The translations under genes and the position numbers were made by a program. Shown piece after piece: positions 43,916 through 53,742 of a stretch of 64,000 bases of DNA. Source of the stretch: Flavisolibacter longurius (lineage in GTDB: Bacteria; Bacteroidota; Bacteroidia; Chitinophagales; Chitinophagaceae). Each line of letters opens with the position of its first letter. The first letter of the stretch is position 1. Location of the stretch: the NCBI GenBank assembly GCA_013327885.1, contig JABUMY010000012.1:1-64000 (forward strand), read 5' to 3'. The notes beneath the pieces are model-generated. The model ran no database searches and had not been told where the DNA came from. It saw nothing but the letters and a program-made list of their open reading frames with translations.

Positions 43916-46090
43916 ATGCGTTTATCTTATCAACTGATCACCGTTCTTTTTCTTTCCGCACTTGTTGCGTGCAAAACAGCCACCCCTGGCAAAGTGGAGA
44001 AGGGTAGTGGCGTGACCAAATATGTTAATCCCTTTATCGGTACCACGCCGCTTACCGATCCGCGGATTGTTGGTTTTACTGTGCCGGAAGGTTGGCGACC
44101 CTGGTCGGGATTAACCTACCCGGGAGCTTCCTTGCCAAACGCAATGGTGCAGCTAAGCCCAATGACCGAATATGGTTCAGGAGCGGGATATGAGTATGAA
44201 GACAGCACAATATTGGGCTTTACCCATACCAATAAAGGCCACTGGAACCTTTGCAACATCCCGGTGCTGCCCCTGCCTGCCAGCAAAACAACAGCGCCGT
44301 TTGCTTCGCGTTTTTCGCACCAGAAAGAAGCGGCAGCTCCCGGCTATTACCAGGTTTACCTGGAGGATTTCGGGATCAACGTTCGCCTCACCTCAACCCT
44401 GCGCACCGGCTTTCATCAATACACATTCGCCAACAACAAGGGCCGTAAAATTTTATTTGACCTGGCAAGAGCCAACAACCGGGTAAGGGACTGGCGTATC
44501 GAAAAAGCAGGAGAGTCGGCGGTAAAAGGTTTCCAGGATGTGGGAAATGATAAGATCTATTTCTATGCCGTACTGAATGGTGCTATCAGTAACCTCGAAG
44601 AAATTGCCGAAGGCAAACGCGAGGGAAGAGCCATCTTACACCTGGCAGATGATAATAACAAAGCGGTAGAACTGAGGATCGGGCTTTCATTTGTCAGTAC
44701 CGAAAATGCGAAGCTGAACCTGGAACAGGAGATCGGGAACCAATCGTTTGAAGAGATCCGTACGGCGGCCGACAATACCTGGGAATCACTCCTCTCAACA
44801 ATTGCTGTAAAAGGCGGAACCGAAAAACAAAAAGAAATGTTCTATTCCTCACTGTACCGTGCCGTTCTCTGGCCGGCACTTCGCAGCGATGTGAACGGTG
44901 AATACGTTGATGAAAAGAAAGCTGTCGTAAAAGCAACGTTTAATTATTACGAGATTCCTTCGCTTTGGGACACCTACCGGAACAAGCTTGTTTTACTGGC
45001 GATCGTTTCTCCCAACGTAACGGCCGATGTCATTCAGTCGTTAAAGGACAGGGGCGACAAAACCGGCTTCATTCCTACTTTCTTTCACGGCGATCATGCG
45101 GCTTCGTTTATTGCCGGATCTTACCTGCGTGGCATCGACGGCTTTGATGTAAAAGGTGCCTATGAACTGTTGCTCAAGAATGCATTTGTTGAAGGCCGCA
45201 GCCGTCCGCACCTGAACGAATACATGCAGAAAGGTTATATCTCGGAACCGCATATTGAAAAACCGCATGTAGAGACAAAAGCGAAAGCCGGCGTTTCCAA
45301 AACACTGGAATACGCTTATGACGATTATTCGTTGGCCTTGATGGCGCAGAAGCTGGGTGATACGGCTAACTACCGTAAGTTGATGGAGCGGTCGAAATTT
45401 TATAAAAATGTATTTGATCCTTCCACACGGTTCATGCGGGGCCGCCTGGAAAACGGCGAATGGGTAAAGAACTTCGATCCGCAGTACCCCTACTATGAGT
45501 ATATGTACCGCGAGGCCAATGCCTGGCAGCTTTCCTTTTATGTGCCGCATGATATGGATGGCCTGATCAAGCTGTATGGCGGAAACGCGGGTTTTGAAAG
45601 CAAACTCGATTCGCTTTTTACCGTTCCCTGGAACCCGGCGCACATTGCCCGAAACGTAGAAACCATGATCGGCCAATACTGCCACGGCAACCAGCCCGAC
45701 CATGAAGCGCCGTTTGCCTATCATTTCATCGGCAAGCCGGAAAAATCGCAAAAGATGATCGATTTTATACTCGACAGCCTTTACGGAATGGGACCGCAGG
45801 GTCTCGATCTCAGCGGCATGGATGATGCCGGGGAGATGTCTTCGTGGTATGTATTCAGTGCCCTTGGCTTGTATCCGTATGCTGCGGTAGAGGATCGTTA
45901 CCTGGTCACCGTGCCGGTTTTTGACCAGGTCGACTGGAAGCAGTCCAATGGACGTGTATTGACAATAAAGCAAGATGGTAAAAGCCGTAACCTGAAAGAT
46001 ATCCGTGTCAATGGCAAATCGCAGCAGGGTTATTTTGTTGCGCACCACCTGTTCAGGGAAGGCGGCACGGTAGAGATCGTAACGAAGTAG
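43916..46090 (+). CDS. GH92 alpha-mannosidase (lipoprotein)
   Basis: This 724-residue lipoprotein has cysteine 19 (LVACKTA). The N-terminal sandwich starts VTKYVNPFIGTTP with GLTYPGASLPNAMVQLSP, typical of the family. GYEYEDSTILGFTHTNKGHW holds substrate-loop residues. In the (alpha/alpha)6 barrel, GNQPDHEAPF provides H596 and E597, the pair linked to alpha-1,2 specificity, and DDAGEMSSWY provides D636 and D637 as candidate base region; most family members have Q where E640 stands. It probably releases alpha-1,2-mannose side chains at the cell surface or periplasm. It has its own upstream gap and a terminator after it, so it is likely a separate transcript from the SusC operon. Confidence 0.92.
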   Translation: MRLSYQLITVLFLSALVACKTATPGKVEKGSGVTKYVNPFIGTTPLTDPRIVGFTVPEGWRPWSGLTYPGASLPNAMVQLSPMTEYGSGAGYEYEDSTILGFTHTNKGHWNLCNIPVLPLPASKTTAPFASRFSHQKEAAAPGYYQVYLEDFGINVRLTSTLRTGFHQYTFANNKGRKILFDLARANNRVRDWRIEKAGESAVKGFQDVGNDKIYFYAVLNGAISNLEEIAEGKREGRAILHLADDNNKAVELRIGLSFVSTENAKLNLEQEIGNQSFEEIRTAADNTWESLLSTIAVKGGTEKQKEMFYSSLYRAVLWPALRSDVNGEYVDEKKAVVKATFNYYEIPSLWDTYRNKLVLLAIVSPNVTADVIQSLKDRGDKTGFIPTFFHGDHAASFIAGSYLRGIDGFDVKGAYELLLKNAFVEGRSRPHLNEYMQKGYISEPHIEKPHVETKAKAGVSKTLEYAYDDYSLALMAQKLGDTANYRKLMERSKFYKNVFDPSTRFMRGRLENGEWVKNFDPQYPYYEYMYREANAWQLSFYVPHDMDGLIKLYGGNAGFESKLDSLFTVPWNPAHIARNVETMIGQYCHGNQPDHEAPFAYHFIGKPEKSQKMIDFILDSLYGMGPQGLDLSGMDDAGEMSSWYVFSALGLYPYAAVEDRYLVTVPVFDQVDWKQSNGRVLTIKQDGKSRNLKDIRVNGKSQQGYFVAHHLFREGGTVEIVTK

Positions 46091-46183
46091 TCCTGAAGGA
46101 TAAATCTTTCCGTCCTTATTTATAGATGAATCCTGGAAGAACGAATACATAACTGAAGCGGTGATTCTTTCAGCGTAAAACAA

Positions 46184-46220
46184 AAAAAACGGGAAGCCAG
46201 GTGATGGCTTCCCGTTTTTT
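46184..46220 (+). terminator. Intrinsic terminator after GH92
   Basis: AAAAAACGGGAAGCCA (46184-46199), loop GGTGA, TGGCTTCCCGTTTTTT (46205-46220): a perfect 16-base stem with flanking A and T runs. It separates the GH92 gene from the second SusC operon and could work in both directions. Confidence 0.92.
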
Positions 46221-46337
46221 GTTGCCTCCTTCGTCCGCCAGTAAAAAAAAGTTCGGAAGGAATAGCGGATTGACTTTTCTACTGTGACAATAGTAACAAG
46301 ACTCTAATCAACCTATCAATCAGGAAATTAAAATTGC

Positions 46338-49300
46338 ATGCTTATGTCATTATTGAAGCGGCCGGCAGGTCGGCTAACGGCAACTGCCAGAACGTTAGCT
46401 TACTGCAAGCGCATCGTGCTGTTCGTAGCCTTCTTGCAGTGCCTAACCTTATTTGCCTACAGCCAAACAACAGCAAATGGTAAAGTCGTTGGCGAAAACA
46501 ACAGCCCTCTACCCGGCGTTACAGTTCAGTTGAAAAACACAACTACTGTTACTACAACGGACACAGAAGGAAATTTTACCTTATCAGTGCCATCTACCGG
46601 TGGCGTACTCGTTTTTAGCTATGTGGGATATACGTCCCGCGAACTGACCGCCGGTGCGAACATGAACGTTCAACTGCAACCATCCGCCAACACGCTGGCC
46701 GATGTGGTGGTGGTGGGTTATGGCACGCAGCGGCGTGTTTCTGTTTCAGGGGCGGTAGACCAGATCCGGTCTGAAGCCATCGAAGGAAAGCCCGTTGCCA
46801 ATGTCAGCCAGGCCTTGCAGGGGGTGTCTCCTAACCTGATCATTCAGCAACAAAATTTCGAACCGGGCCAGGGCCTCAACATCAATATCCGGGGCTTGGG
46901 TACACTGGGCAATAACGATCCCCTTGTGGTTATCGACGGTATCATCGGTGGTGATCTCAACCTGCTGAATCCGGCTGATATTGAAAGTATTTCGGTTTTA
47001 AAAGATGCGGGAACAGCATCTATCTATGGCTCCCGTGCAGCCAACGGTGTTCTTCTCATCACCACCAAAAAAGGCCGGAAAAATCAACGGCCTTCCCTAA
47101 GTTATGAAGGTATGTACGGTGTTACCAGTCCAAAAATTGCAGCACAACCGGTGCATGCCTGGGAGAATGCCTATTTTAAAAATGAATCCCTTGTCAATTC
47201 TGGCCGGCAACCGGTGTATTCGGCTTCCGATATTCAGCGCATTGCGGCACAGGGTGATGGTGACTGGCAGCTGTCCAATATTTTGAAAAAAGCAGGACAG
47301 CAGTCGCACAATCTCAGCGTACGAGGTGGCGGCGAAACCAATACCTACCTGGTATCGTTTGGCTACCTGGACCAGGAGAACAATTTTATCGGGCCAGATT
47401 ACGGCTACAAACGGTATAACCTTCGCCTGAACCAGTCAACTGAAATTGGCAAGTTTAAGCTGACAACCATCCTGAGCTATGCAAAAACAAACGGCAAGGA
47501 TCACTCTTCCAGTGCCAGTACCTTGGTCGTGGATGCTTCCCGTGTTCCCCTGCTGTACAACTTCCAGGATTCACTGGGCCGTTATTTGACCAATGCAGTT
47601 TCATCCGAATTCAACCCGAAAGCCGTGTTGGAAAATGGTGGTTACCGCCGTTATAACAACGATGAAGTTTTCGGAAGTTTTACGGGTGAATTATCCGTTA
47701 CCCGCGACCTGAAGATCCGTGGTGTATTCGGTGGAACGGTTCGTTCGAATCATTCTTTCGGGCGACGCATGGACCTGTCATTTTTCCCGGGTGGCCGTTA
47801 CGGACAAGACCGTGAGGTGTATGACGATAATTCCAAATCACTTCTCACCAATACACAGTTGATTGCTGAATACAAAAAACGTTTTCGTGATCATGATGTG
47901 AGCTTGCTGGTAGGTGGTTCAAACGAATCGTTTAAAAGTGAAGGCAACAGTGTACGCAAAACCCTTACTGACCCGGTTTTTGGTATCCCAACAACCGGAA
48001 CCGTTGTGGATCCCAATTCGGCCAACTCTAACCAACGCACAAGCGAGAGCAGTCTGAATTCTGTATTCGGTAGAGTAGGTTATTCCTTCAACGATAAATA
48101 CTTTGGTGAATTTTCGTTCCGATACGATGGTTCTTCCAACTTTCCTGAAGCAGGTCGCTGGGGCTTTTTCCCCTCGGTTAGTGCAGCCTGGCGTTTAACA
48201 CAGGAAGCCTTCCTGAATGATTTCAGGGACAACGTTGGCGAATTAAAACTCCGTGCTTCTTACGGTGTGCTGGGTAACCAAAACGTTGGTCCTTACCAGT
48301 ACCAGACTTCCTATTTTAACTATGCAAACGCCTATGGCTTTAATAATGTAATTGTTGGCGGATCTGGTTTCTCACTGGGCAATCCACAGATTACCTGGGA
48401 AAAAGCGGCAACGGCAAACCTGGGTTTGGATGCTGAGTTGTTTAGAAGAAAACTTCTCCTTTCGTTTGATGTATTTGATAAAACCACAAGCGATATCCTG
48501 GTTCCCCGGGACGATGTACCCGAACTGTTCGGTGCCGGTTTTCCCAGCTACAACGCTGCTAAAGTGCGGAACCGCGGCTGGGAGGCCAGTGCAACCTACC
48601 GTCTTTCCGGAAGAGACTTCAGGCATAGTTTCAACTTGAATATTGCTGATAACCGAAATGAATTGGTCAACTACACATTCGGTGCACAAGAGCAGGTTTT
48701 ACGCAAAGAGGAATTCGAATTTGTACGTCGCGTTGGTCTGCCAATTACGGTTTACCAGGGTTATCGCCGCGACGGATATTTCCAAACCCTGGATGATATC
48801 AAAACCTATGCAACTCCCGTTAATGCAACGGTAGCTCCCGGTGATATCCGTTTCAAGGATAAAAACGGCGATGGCGTGATCGATGACCAGGATAAGTACA
48901 TCCTTGGAAACCCCTTCCCCCGCTTTACGTTTGGTTTTACTTATTCTGTCGAGTTTAAAGGCTTTGATGCACAGATTTTTGTTCAGGGTGTTGGTCGCCG
49001 TGAGTTGATGATCCGTGGCGAGATGGTTGAACCTTTCCACGTTGGTTATTCCGGTACGATGTACACCCATCAAACCGACTACTGGACACCAACCAACCCA
49101 AATGCCAAGTGGCCACGCCTTGCCGAAGCCGGAAGTCCTTCCAACCAGAACAACTACCGCACCGGTTCGGATATCTATCTTTTTGATGCAGCTTATGCCC
49201 GTCTGAAGAATGTACAGATCGGCTATAACCTCCCGGCAAACGTTGCAGAAAAAGTTGGCCTGAAAGGTGCCCGTTTCTACCTCACCGGTCAAAACCTGTT

Positions 49301-49439
49301 CACGCTGACCAAACTGGATTTCATCGATCCAGAGAACACGGAGTTTGGCAACAGTACCAGCATGGGCGCCGGTGCGAACAGTGGTCGTGCCTACCCGCTG
49401 CCGGTATTTTATGGTGCAGGCCTGAACCTTACTTTCTAA
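46338..49439 (+). CDS. SusC/RagA-type TonB-dependent outer-membrane transporter
   Basis: This 1033-residue transporter of the second locus has an N-terminal signal at about 25-45 (FVAFLQCLTLFAYS) preceded by a longer basic stretch than usual. A carboxypeptidase-D-like domain (VVGENNSPLPGVTVQLKNT) is followed by the plug with VVVVGYGTQRRVSVSGAV, INIRGLGTLGNNDPLVVIDG and VLKDAGTASIYGSRAANG. The barrel ends in phenylalanine (GAGLNLTF). Its gene is paired with a SusD gene 20 bases later. Compared with the SusC at 24624 it is clearly a different subgroup, so the two loci import different oligosaccharides. Confidence 0.96.
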   Translation: MLMSLLKRPAGRLTATARTLAYCKRIVLFVAFLQCLTLFAYSQTTANGKVVGENNSPLPGVTVQLKNTTTVTTTDTEGNFTLSVPSTGGVLVFSYVGYTSRELTAGANMNVQLQPSANTLADVVVVGYGTQRRVSVSGAVDQIRSEAIEGKPVANVSQALQGVSPNLIIQQQNFEPGQGLNINIRGLGTLGNNDPLVVIDGIIGGDLNLLNPADIESISVLKDAGTASIYGSRAANGVLLITTKKGRKNQRPSLSYEGMYGVTSPKIAAQPVHAWENAYFKNESLVNSGRQPVYSASDIQRIAAQGDGDWQLSNILKKAGQQSHNLSVRGGGETNTYLVSFGYLDQENNFIGPDYGYKRYNLRLNQSTEIGKFKLTTILSYAKTNGKDHSSSASTLVVDASRVPLLYNFQDSLGRYLTNAVSSEFNPKAVLENGGYRRYNNDEVFGSFTGELSVTRDLKIRGVFGGTVRSNHSFGRRMDLSFFPGGRYGQDREVYDDNSKSLLTNTQLIAEYKKRFRDHDVSLLVGGSNESFKSEGNSVRKTLTDPVFGIPTTGTVVDPNSANSNQRTSESSLNSVFGRVGYSFNDKYFGEFSFRYDGSSNFPEAGRWGFFPSVSAAWRLTQEAFLNDFRDNVGELKLRASYGVLGNQNVGPYQYQTSYFNYANAYGFNNVIVGGSGFSLGNPQITWEKAATANLGLDAELFRRKLLLSFDVFDKTTSDILVPRDDVPELFGAGFPSYNAAKVRNRGWEASATYRLSGRDFRHSFNLNIADNRNELVNYTFGAQEQVLRKEEFEFVRRVGLPITVYQGYRRDGYFQTLDDIKTYATPVNATVAPGDIRFKDKNGDGVIDDQDKYILGNPFPRFTFGFTYSVEFKGFDAQIFVQGVGRRELMIRGEMVEPFHVGYSGTMYTHQTDYWTPTNPNAKWPRLAEAGSPSNQNNYRTGSDIYLFDAAYARLKNVQIGYNLPANVAEKVGLKGARFYLTGQNLFTLTKLDFIDPENTEFGNSTSMGAGANSGRAYPLPVFYGAGLNLTF

Positions 49440-49459
49440 CATCTAAAACGTAACCTTAC

Positions 49460-51091
49460 ATGTTTTATAACTATATCAAGTCAATCTGTTTCTTCGCCCT
49501 GTTTGCCTTTGCAATAACAGGTTGTAAGAAGATGGACCTGACGCCAACCGACCGGTTTACCGAATTAAACTTTTGGGAATCCGGTGAGAACATCAACAAC
49601 GCGTTGAACAATGTGTACAACCGCATGTACAGCAGCCAACTGTTTTTTTACAATGAAGCGCTAAGCGATAATGCTTACACGAGACTGGGCATCAGTGCCG
49701 GTTTCCCGGACGCGATCAGCAGTGGCAGTTTTACACCTACACTTGCCCGTTTCCTGAGCGAATGGGACTACTATTACACCGGCATCAAGGCCGCTAACAT
49801 TTTTCTCGACAACGTTGACAACAACAAAACCATGGATGCGCAGCTTAAAGAGCGCATGAAAGCAGAAGTGCGTTTCGTCCGTGCGTTTCATTATTTCAAG
49901 CTCACCAATTGGTGGGGCGATGTTCCGTTGCTGACAAAAGACATCACGCCGGACGAAGCTAAGGTTGTAGCCCGTACGCCCAAGGCTGATGTGGTAAAGT
50001 TTATCACCGATGAACTGGATGCCGTTGCCGCTGTATTGCCAACCAACACACAATACCAGGCTGCTGACCGTGGCCGCATCACCAAAGGTGCTGCAAAAGC
50101 GCTGAAGGTAAGGGTGCTGTTGTACCAGGGTAACCGCATGGCAGAAGTGGTAGCCATTTGTGAGGAGTTGATGAACAATCAATCGGCCAACGGGTCTTAT
50201 AGCCTGGTGTCGAAGTATGAAGATGTGTTTAGCCCGGCAAATGAATACAACAGCGAAGTAATGCTGGACCTGCAGTACGTTCCTAACCTGCGTACCTGGG
50301 GTGAGCATATTGATTTTGTGCCGCTTTCCGCCGGTGCAAGGGGAAATAACATGGCACCCACGCAGGAACTGGTGAACAGTTATGTAATGCTGAACGGAAA
50401 AAAGATCAACGAAGCGGGTTCGGGTTATGATGAAGCCGCACCTTATGCCAACCGCGATCCTCGTTTAGCCGCCACCGTTGTTTACCACGGTTCTACCTTC
50501 CGCAATGCCAATGGTTCCAACCAAACCATTTACATCCGGCCTGGCAGCGATCCGGATCCTGCTGCAAAAGATGAATACAAAGCGTCTGGCCAGGGTACCG
50601 CCACCGGCTATTACTGGAAGAAATATTATGACCCAACAGCCGTTGCCGGTTTTAACTCAGGCCTGAATTTGATCCTTATCCGCTATGCAGAAGTATTGCT
50701 GATGTATGCCGAAGCCAAACAGGCTTTGGGACAAATGAACGAAGAGGTTTGGAACAAAACCATCCGCCCCTTGCGTGCCCGGGCAGGGTTCACCGATCCG
50801 GCTGCACTTTCCTTTCCATCCACCGGCGATCTGACCGAGATCGTTCGCAACGAAAGAAGAACAGAATTTGCCATGGAGAGCCTGCGCATTGATGATATCC
50901 GTCGCTGGAAGATTGCCGAAAATGTTTTGAATGGCTGGGTGCACGGTGCCAAATTCGGCGACCCTTCCGTTGACAACGGCTACCTGCGGGTTCAGCTCCG
51001 GACCTTCGATCCATCGAGACATTATCTATGGCCGGTACCAGCCGCAGAGATCGGGAAAAATTCTAACATCTCACAAAATCCTAACTACTAA
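49460..51091 (+). CDS. SusD/RagB-type surface glycan-binding lipoprotein
   Basis: This 543-residue lipoprotein has cysteine 22 (AITGCKKMDL) and forms the surface lid of the preceding SusC channel. Family blocks are DRFTELNFWESGENINNALN, EVRFVRAFHYFKLTNWWGDV, LILIRYAEVLLMYAEAKQAL and NERRTEFAMESLRIDDIRRW, ending YLWPVPAAEIGKN. The WWGDV block and slightly longer length are normal. The following gene encodes a SusE-like protein 34 bases on, giving a classic four-part surface complex. Confidence 0.95.
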   Translation: MFYNYIKSICFFALFAFAITGCKKMDLTPTDRFTELNFWESGENINNALNNVYNRMYSSQLFFYNEALSDNAYTRLGISAGFPDAISSGSFTPTLARFLSEWDYYYTGIKAANIFLDNVDNNKTMDAQLKERMKAEVRFVRAFHYFKLTNWWGDVPLLTKDITPDEAKVVARTPKADVVKFITDELDAVAAVLPTNTQYQAADRGRITKGAAKALKVRVLLYQGNRMAEVVAICEELMNNQSANGSYSLVSKYEDVFSPANEYNSEVMLDLQYVPNLRTWGEHIDFVPLSAGARGNNMAPTQELVNSYVMLNGKKINEAGSGYDEAAPYANRDPRLAATVVYHGSTFRNANGSNQTIYIRPGSDPDPAAKDEYKASGQGTATGYYWKKYYDPTAVAGFNSGLNLILIRYAEVLLMYAEAKQALGQMNEEVWNKTIRPLRARAGFTDPAALSFPSTGDLTEIVRNERRTEFAMESLRIDDIRRWKIAENVLNGWVHGAKFGDPSVDNGYLRVQLRTFDPSRHYLWPVPAAEIGKNSNISQNPNY

Positions 51092-51125
51092 TTCAACCGT
51101 AACATCAACCTCTTAAAATAGTTAT

Positions 51126-52271
51126 ATGAGAAATTCAGCATTCAATCTTTCATCCCTGTTTTTCCTGCTGCTGGCAGTTACCTTCGGCAGTTGCAAAAAA
51201 GACGACAGAGATATCAATATGAACATCACGGAAGTGTCGGCCATTTATGCACCCGTGGACAATGTGTTTGTAAAACTGGAGCCGGCAACATCGGCCAGCG
51301 TGGTGTTTGAATGGGAGCAGGCAAAAGCAGAAGACGGTTCCCTGGTGATGTACGAAGTGGCCTTTGACAAAGAAGGCGGTGATTTTTCGGCACCGATCTA
51401 CAAAATGAGTTCAGATGGAAACGGCGTACAGAATAAGCTTACGCTGAGCCACAAAGACCTGAACCGCATCGCTAACTTTTCCGGTATCCAGTCGCTGTCT
51501 ACCGGCAAGCTGCGCTGGACAGTGCTGGCTTCCAAAGGAACCAATGTAAAAAAAGCAACGATCTCACGCATCATTGAAGTAGAAAGACCAGCCGGATTTG
51601 CTGAAATTCCAACAGAGGTTTACCTGACCGGCAGTGGTACGGAAGCCGGAGCCGACCTGGCGTCCGCCATCAAAATGAAGTCAACAGGACCCGGTGTATT
51701 TGAGATCTACACCCAGTTGAAGCCCGGTAACTATGGCTTCGTGAATAAAATTACCGGTACGCCAAATAACTACCAGGTGCAGGGCACTTTCCTGAAAGAA
51801 GGTGCTGGCGTGGCGACACCAACGACAACTCCCAAGGTTTATCGTATTGAGCTTGACTTCAACAATGCTGCCGTTAAGATGACGGAGATTACCAAAGTAG
51901 GTTATTGGTTCGCCCCCCGCAACGCCATTGAAGCGGATCTGAACTATGCCGGTAATGGTGTTTTCAAAGCAGAAAATGTAAAGGTTGAATTCAGGCAGGA
52001 AAGCTGGGGCCGTGATGAACGTTACAAGTTCCGTATGAACCTGAAAGCTGCCGACGGAACCGAATCGGTTGAAGACTGGGCCAGTGTCAACCGCGATAAC
52101 TCTCGTCCGACCACAACGACACCTGCGGCCTGGTACAATGTCGTTAAGCAGAACGTAAACCAGTGGGATTATACCTTTAAGTTCCCGGCCGAAGCCGACA
52201 TGAAGAATGTGGACATGTTCCTGAACTTCAAGCCGGATGCTGCCTACAACCACCAGATCATTGTCAAATAA
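51126..52271 (+). CDS. SusE/SusF-like outer-membrane glycan-binding lipoprotein
   Basis: This 381-residue lipoprotein has cysteine 23 (TFGSCKKDDR), with a KKDD surface-export signal. The first ~130 residues match the SusE N-terminal immunoglobulin-like domain (VFVKLEPATSASVVFEWEQA and EVAFDKEGGDFSAPIY). Two repeats with the pattern EVYLTGSGTEAG / GYWFAPRNAIE follow, resembling starch-binding tandem domains. Its role is probably extra binding of polysaccharide beside the SusCD channel. Ligand is not readable; the neighbouring GH76 suggests mannan. Confidence 0.82.
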   Translation: MRNSAFNLSSLFFLLLAVTFGSCKKDDRDINMNITEVSAIYAPVDNVFVKLEPATSASVVFEWEQAKAEDGSLVMYEVAFDKEGGDFSAPIYKMSSDGNGVQNKLTLSHKDLNRIANFSGIQSLSTGKLRWTVLASKGTNVKKATISRIIEVERPAGFAEIPTEVYLTGSGTEAGADLASAIKMKSTGPGVFEIYTQLKPGNYGFVNKITGTPNNYQVQGTFLKEGAGVATPTTTPKVYRIELDFNNAAVKMTEITKVGYWFAPRNAIEADLNYAGNGVFKAENVKVEFRQESWGRDERYKFRMNLKAADGTESVEDWASVNRDNSRPTTTTPAAWYNVVKQNVNQWDYTFKFPAEADMKNVDMFLNFKPDAAYNHQIIVK

Positions 52272-52374
52272 GCAGTTTCTCTCTCACAAAGCAGTCTTTA
52301 TCGTCCTGGCCCGCATTCATGGGCCAGGACAATTTTCAAACAGGCAACAATCCTGACCGTTTAAACCGGAAAGC

Positions 52375-53538
52375 ATGAAACATAGAATTACAAACATAAT
52401 TTTCCCTGCCTTTTTTGTTTTGCTGACCCTTGTCGGCTGTAAAAAAGATTACGACGATGGGTCTACAGGTGGTACCGGAAGGCCAAAGCCACCCGCCATC
52501 GATTGGGCAAAGGCAGCCGATAGCAGTACCGGCGCCACCATCACAAGGTTTTGGAACAATGCAGACAATTATTTCAACGAAAAAAACACCAACACGGCCT
52601 TTCATTACTGGCCGCAGGCGCATGGGCTTGATATCCTGGTTGACGCCTATGTAAGAACAGGTAATGCCGAATACAAAAACTACATGGATAAATGGTTTAC
52701 CGGTGTAAACCGCAAGAACGGCAATACCTTTCTTAACGAGTTTTATGATGATATGGATTGGAATGCACTTGCTATGTTGCGGGCATTTGAAGCCACCGGT
52801 GACCAGAAGTATAAAACTGCTGTTGATGCCGTATGGACTGACATAAAAACCGGTTGGAATACAACGATGGGTGGCGGAATTGCCTGGAGAAAAGCCATGC
52901 CTTACTACAAAAACACACCGGCCAATGCGCCGGCAGCGATCCTGGCGGCCCGTCTTTACAAAAAGACAAAAAACGCCGATGACCTGGCCTGGTCGAAAAA
53001 GATCTACTCATGGCTGAAAGACAGTCTTTACAACAAGAATACCGGTTGGGTGTATGATGGCATGAATTCGGATAACGACGGAAAAAGAAACACCACCTGG
53101 AAGTTTACTTACAACCAGGGAACGTTCATTGGTGCAGCGGTAGAACTTTACAGCATTACAAACGACGCCGGTTACCTGAACGATGCCTTACAGGCGGCCA
53201 ATTTTACACTTACCGACAACACCCTGACGAATTTTACGGATAATCTTCTGCGTGATGAAGGCGGGGGCGATGGTGGGTTGTTCAAAGGTGTTTTTGTTCG
53301 TTATCTCACGCAACTGATCCTGGCACCGGGCATGGTGAGTTCCGACAAACAGCGGTACACAAACTATCTTAAGCACAATGCACAAACGCTTTGGAATACC
53401 GGTACGGATAAATCCTACCTGCTTTATGGCACGTACTGGAAAACCCCTCCCGGTGCTACCACTGATTTTACAACACAGGCCAGTGGCGCCATGCTGATTG
53501 AAGCGGCCGCATTGCTGAAAGAGAAGGGGTTGTTGTAA
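52375..53538 (+). CDS. GH76 endo-alpha-1,6-mannanase (lipoprotein)
   Basis: This 387-residue surface enzyme cleaves the alpha-1,6-mannan backbone. It has lipoprotein cysteine 22 (TLVGCKKDY). The catalytic Asp-Asp pair is D125 and D126 in FYDDMDWNALAML, the family hallmark. NAFHYWPQAHG-type residues are present as FHYWPQAHGLD, and ATGDQKYKTAVDAV with GGGIAWRKAM continues the (alpha/alpha)6 barrel. KLTYNQGTFIGAAV appears as FTYNQGTFIGAAVELY near 245. It follows the SusE-like gene by about 100 bases. With GH92 and GH125 it forms a complete yeast-mannan degradation set. Confidence 0.93.
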   Translation: MKHRITNIIFPAFFVLLTLVGCKKDYDDGSTGGTGRPKPPAIDWAKAADSSTGATITRFWNNADNYFNEKNTNTAFHYWPQAHGLDILVDAYVRTGNAEYKNYMDKWFTGVNRKNGNTFLNEFYDDMDWNALAMLRAFEATGDQKYKTAVDAVWTDIKTGWNTTMGGGIAWRKAMPYYKNTPANAPAAILAARLYKKTKNADDLAWSKKIYSWLKDSLYNKNTGWVYDGMNSDNDGKRNTTWKFTYNQGTFIGAAVELYSITNDAGYLNDALQAANFTLTDNTLTNFTDNLLRDEGGGDGGLFKGVFVRYLTQLILAPGMVSSDKQRYTNYLKHNAQTLWNTGTDKSYLLYGTYWKTPPGATTDFTTQASGAMLIEAAALLKEKGLL

Positions 53539-53742
53539 AACAGACAGCGGTATAGCAGGAATTGCTCATTCTTCTATTTCTCTTACGTAACGAATAGAAT
53601 TATAATTTATATCGTTGATTTGTTACATTTGATCGCAATTATAACATCGGTATACTTCTGGTGATCCGTCCGAAAACTTGCGTTCAGCTGAATTTGAAAG
53701 CACTGCAGAGCATCAGATTGTGTATAATAGGTTTGATGATGA

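Noticed and set aside
45041-46183. Minus-strand open frame of 380 codons over the second GH92
   Set aside because: It is fully opposite a well-supported lipoprotein GH92 and crosses into the terminator region; its product has no family-like motif.
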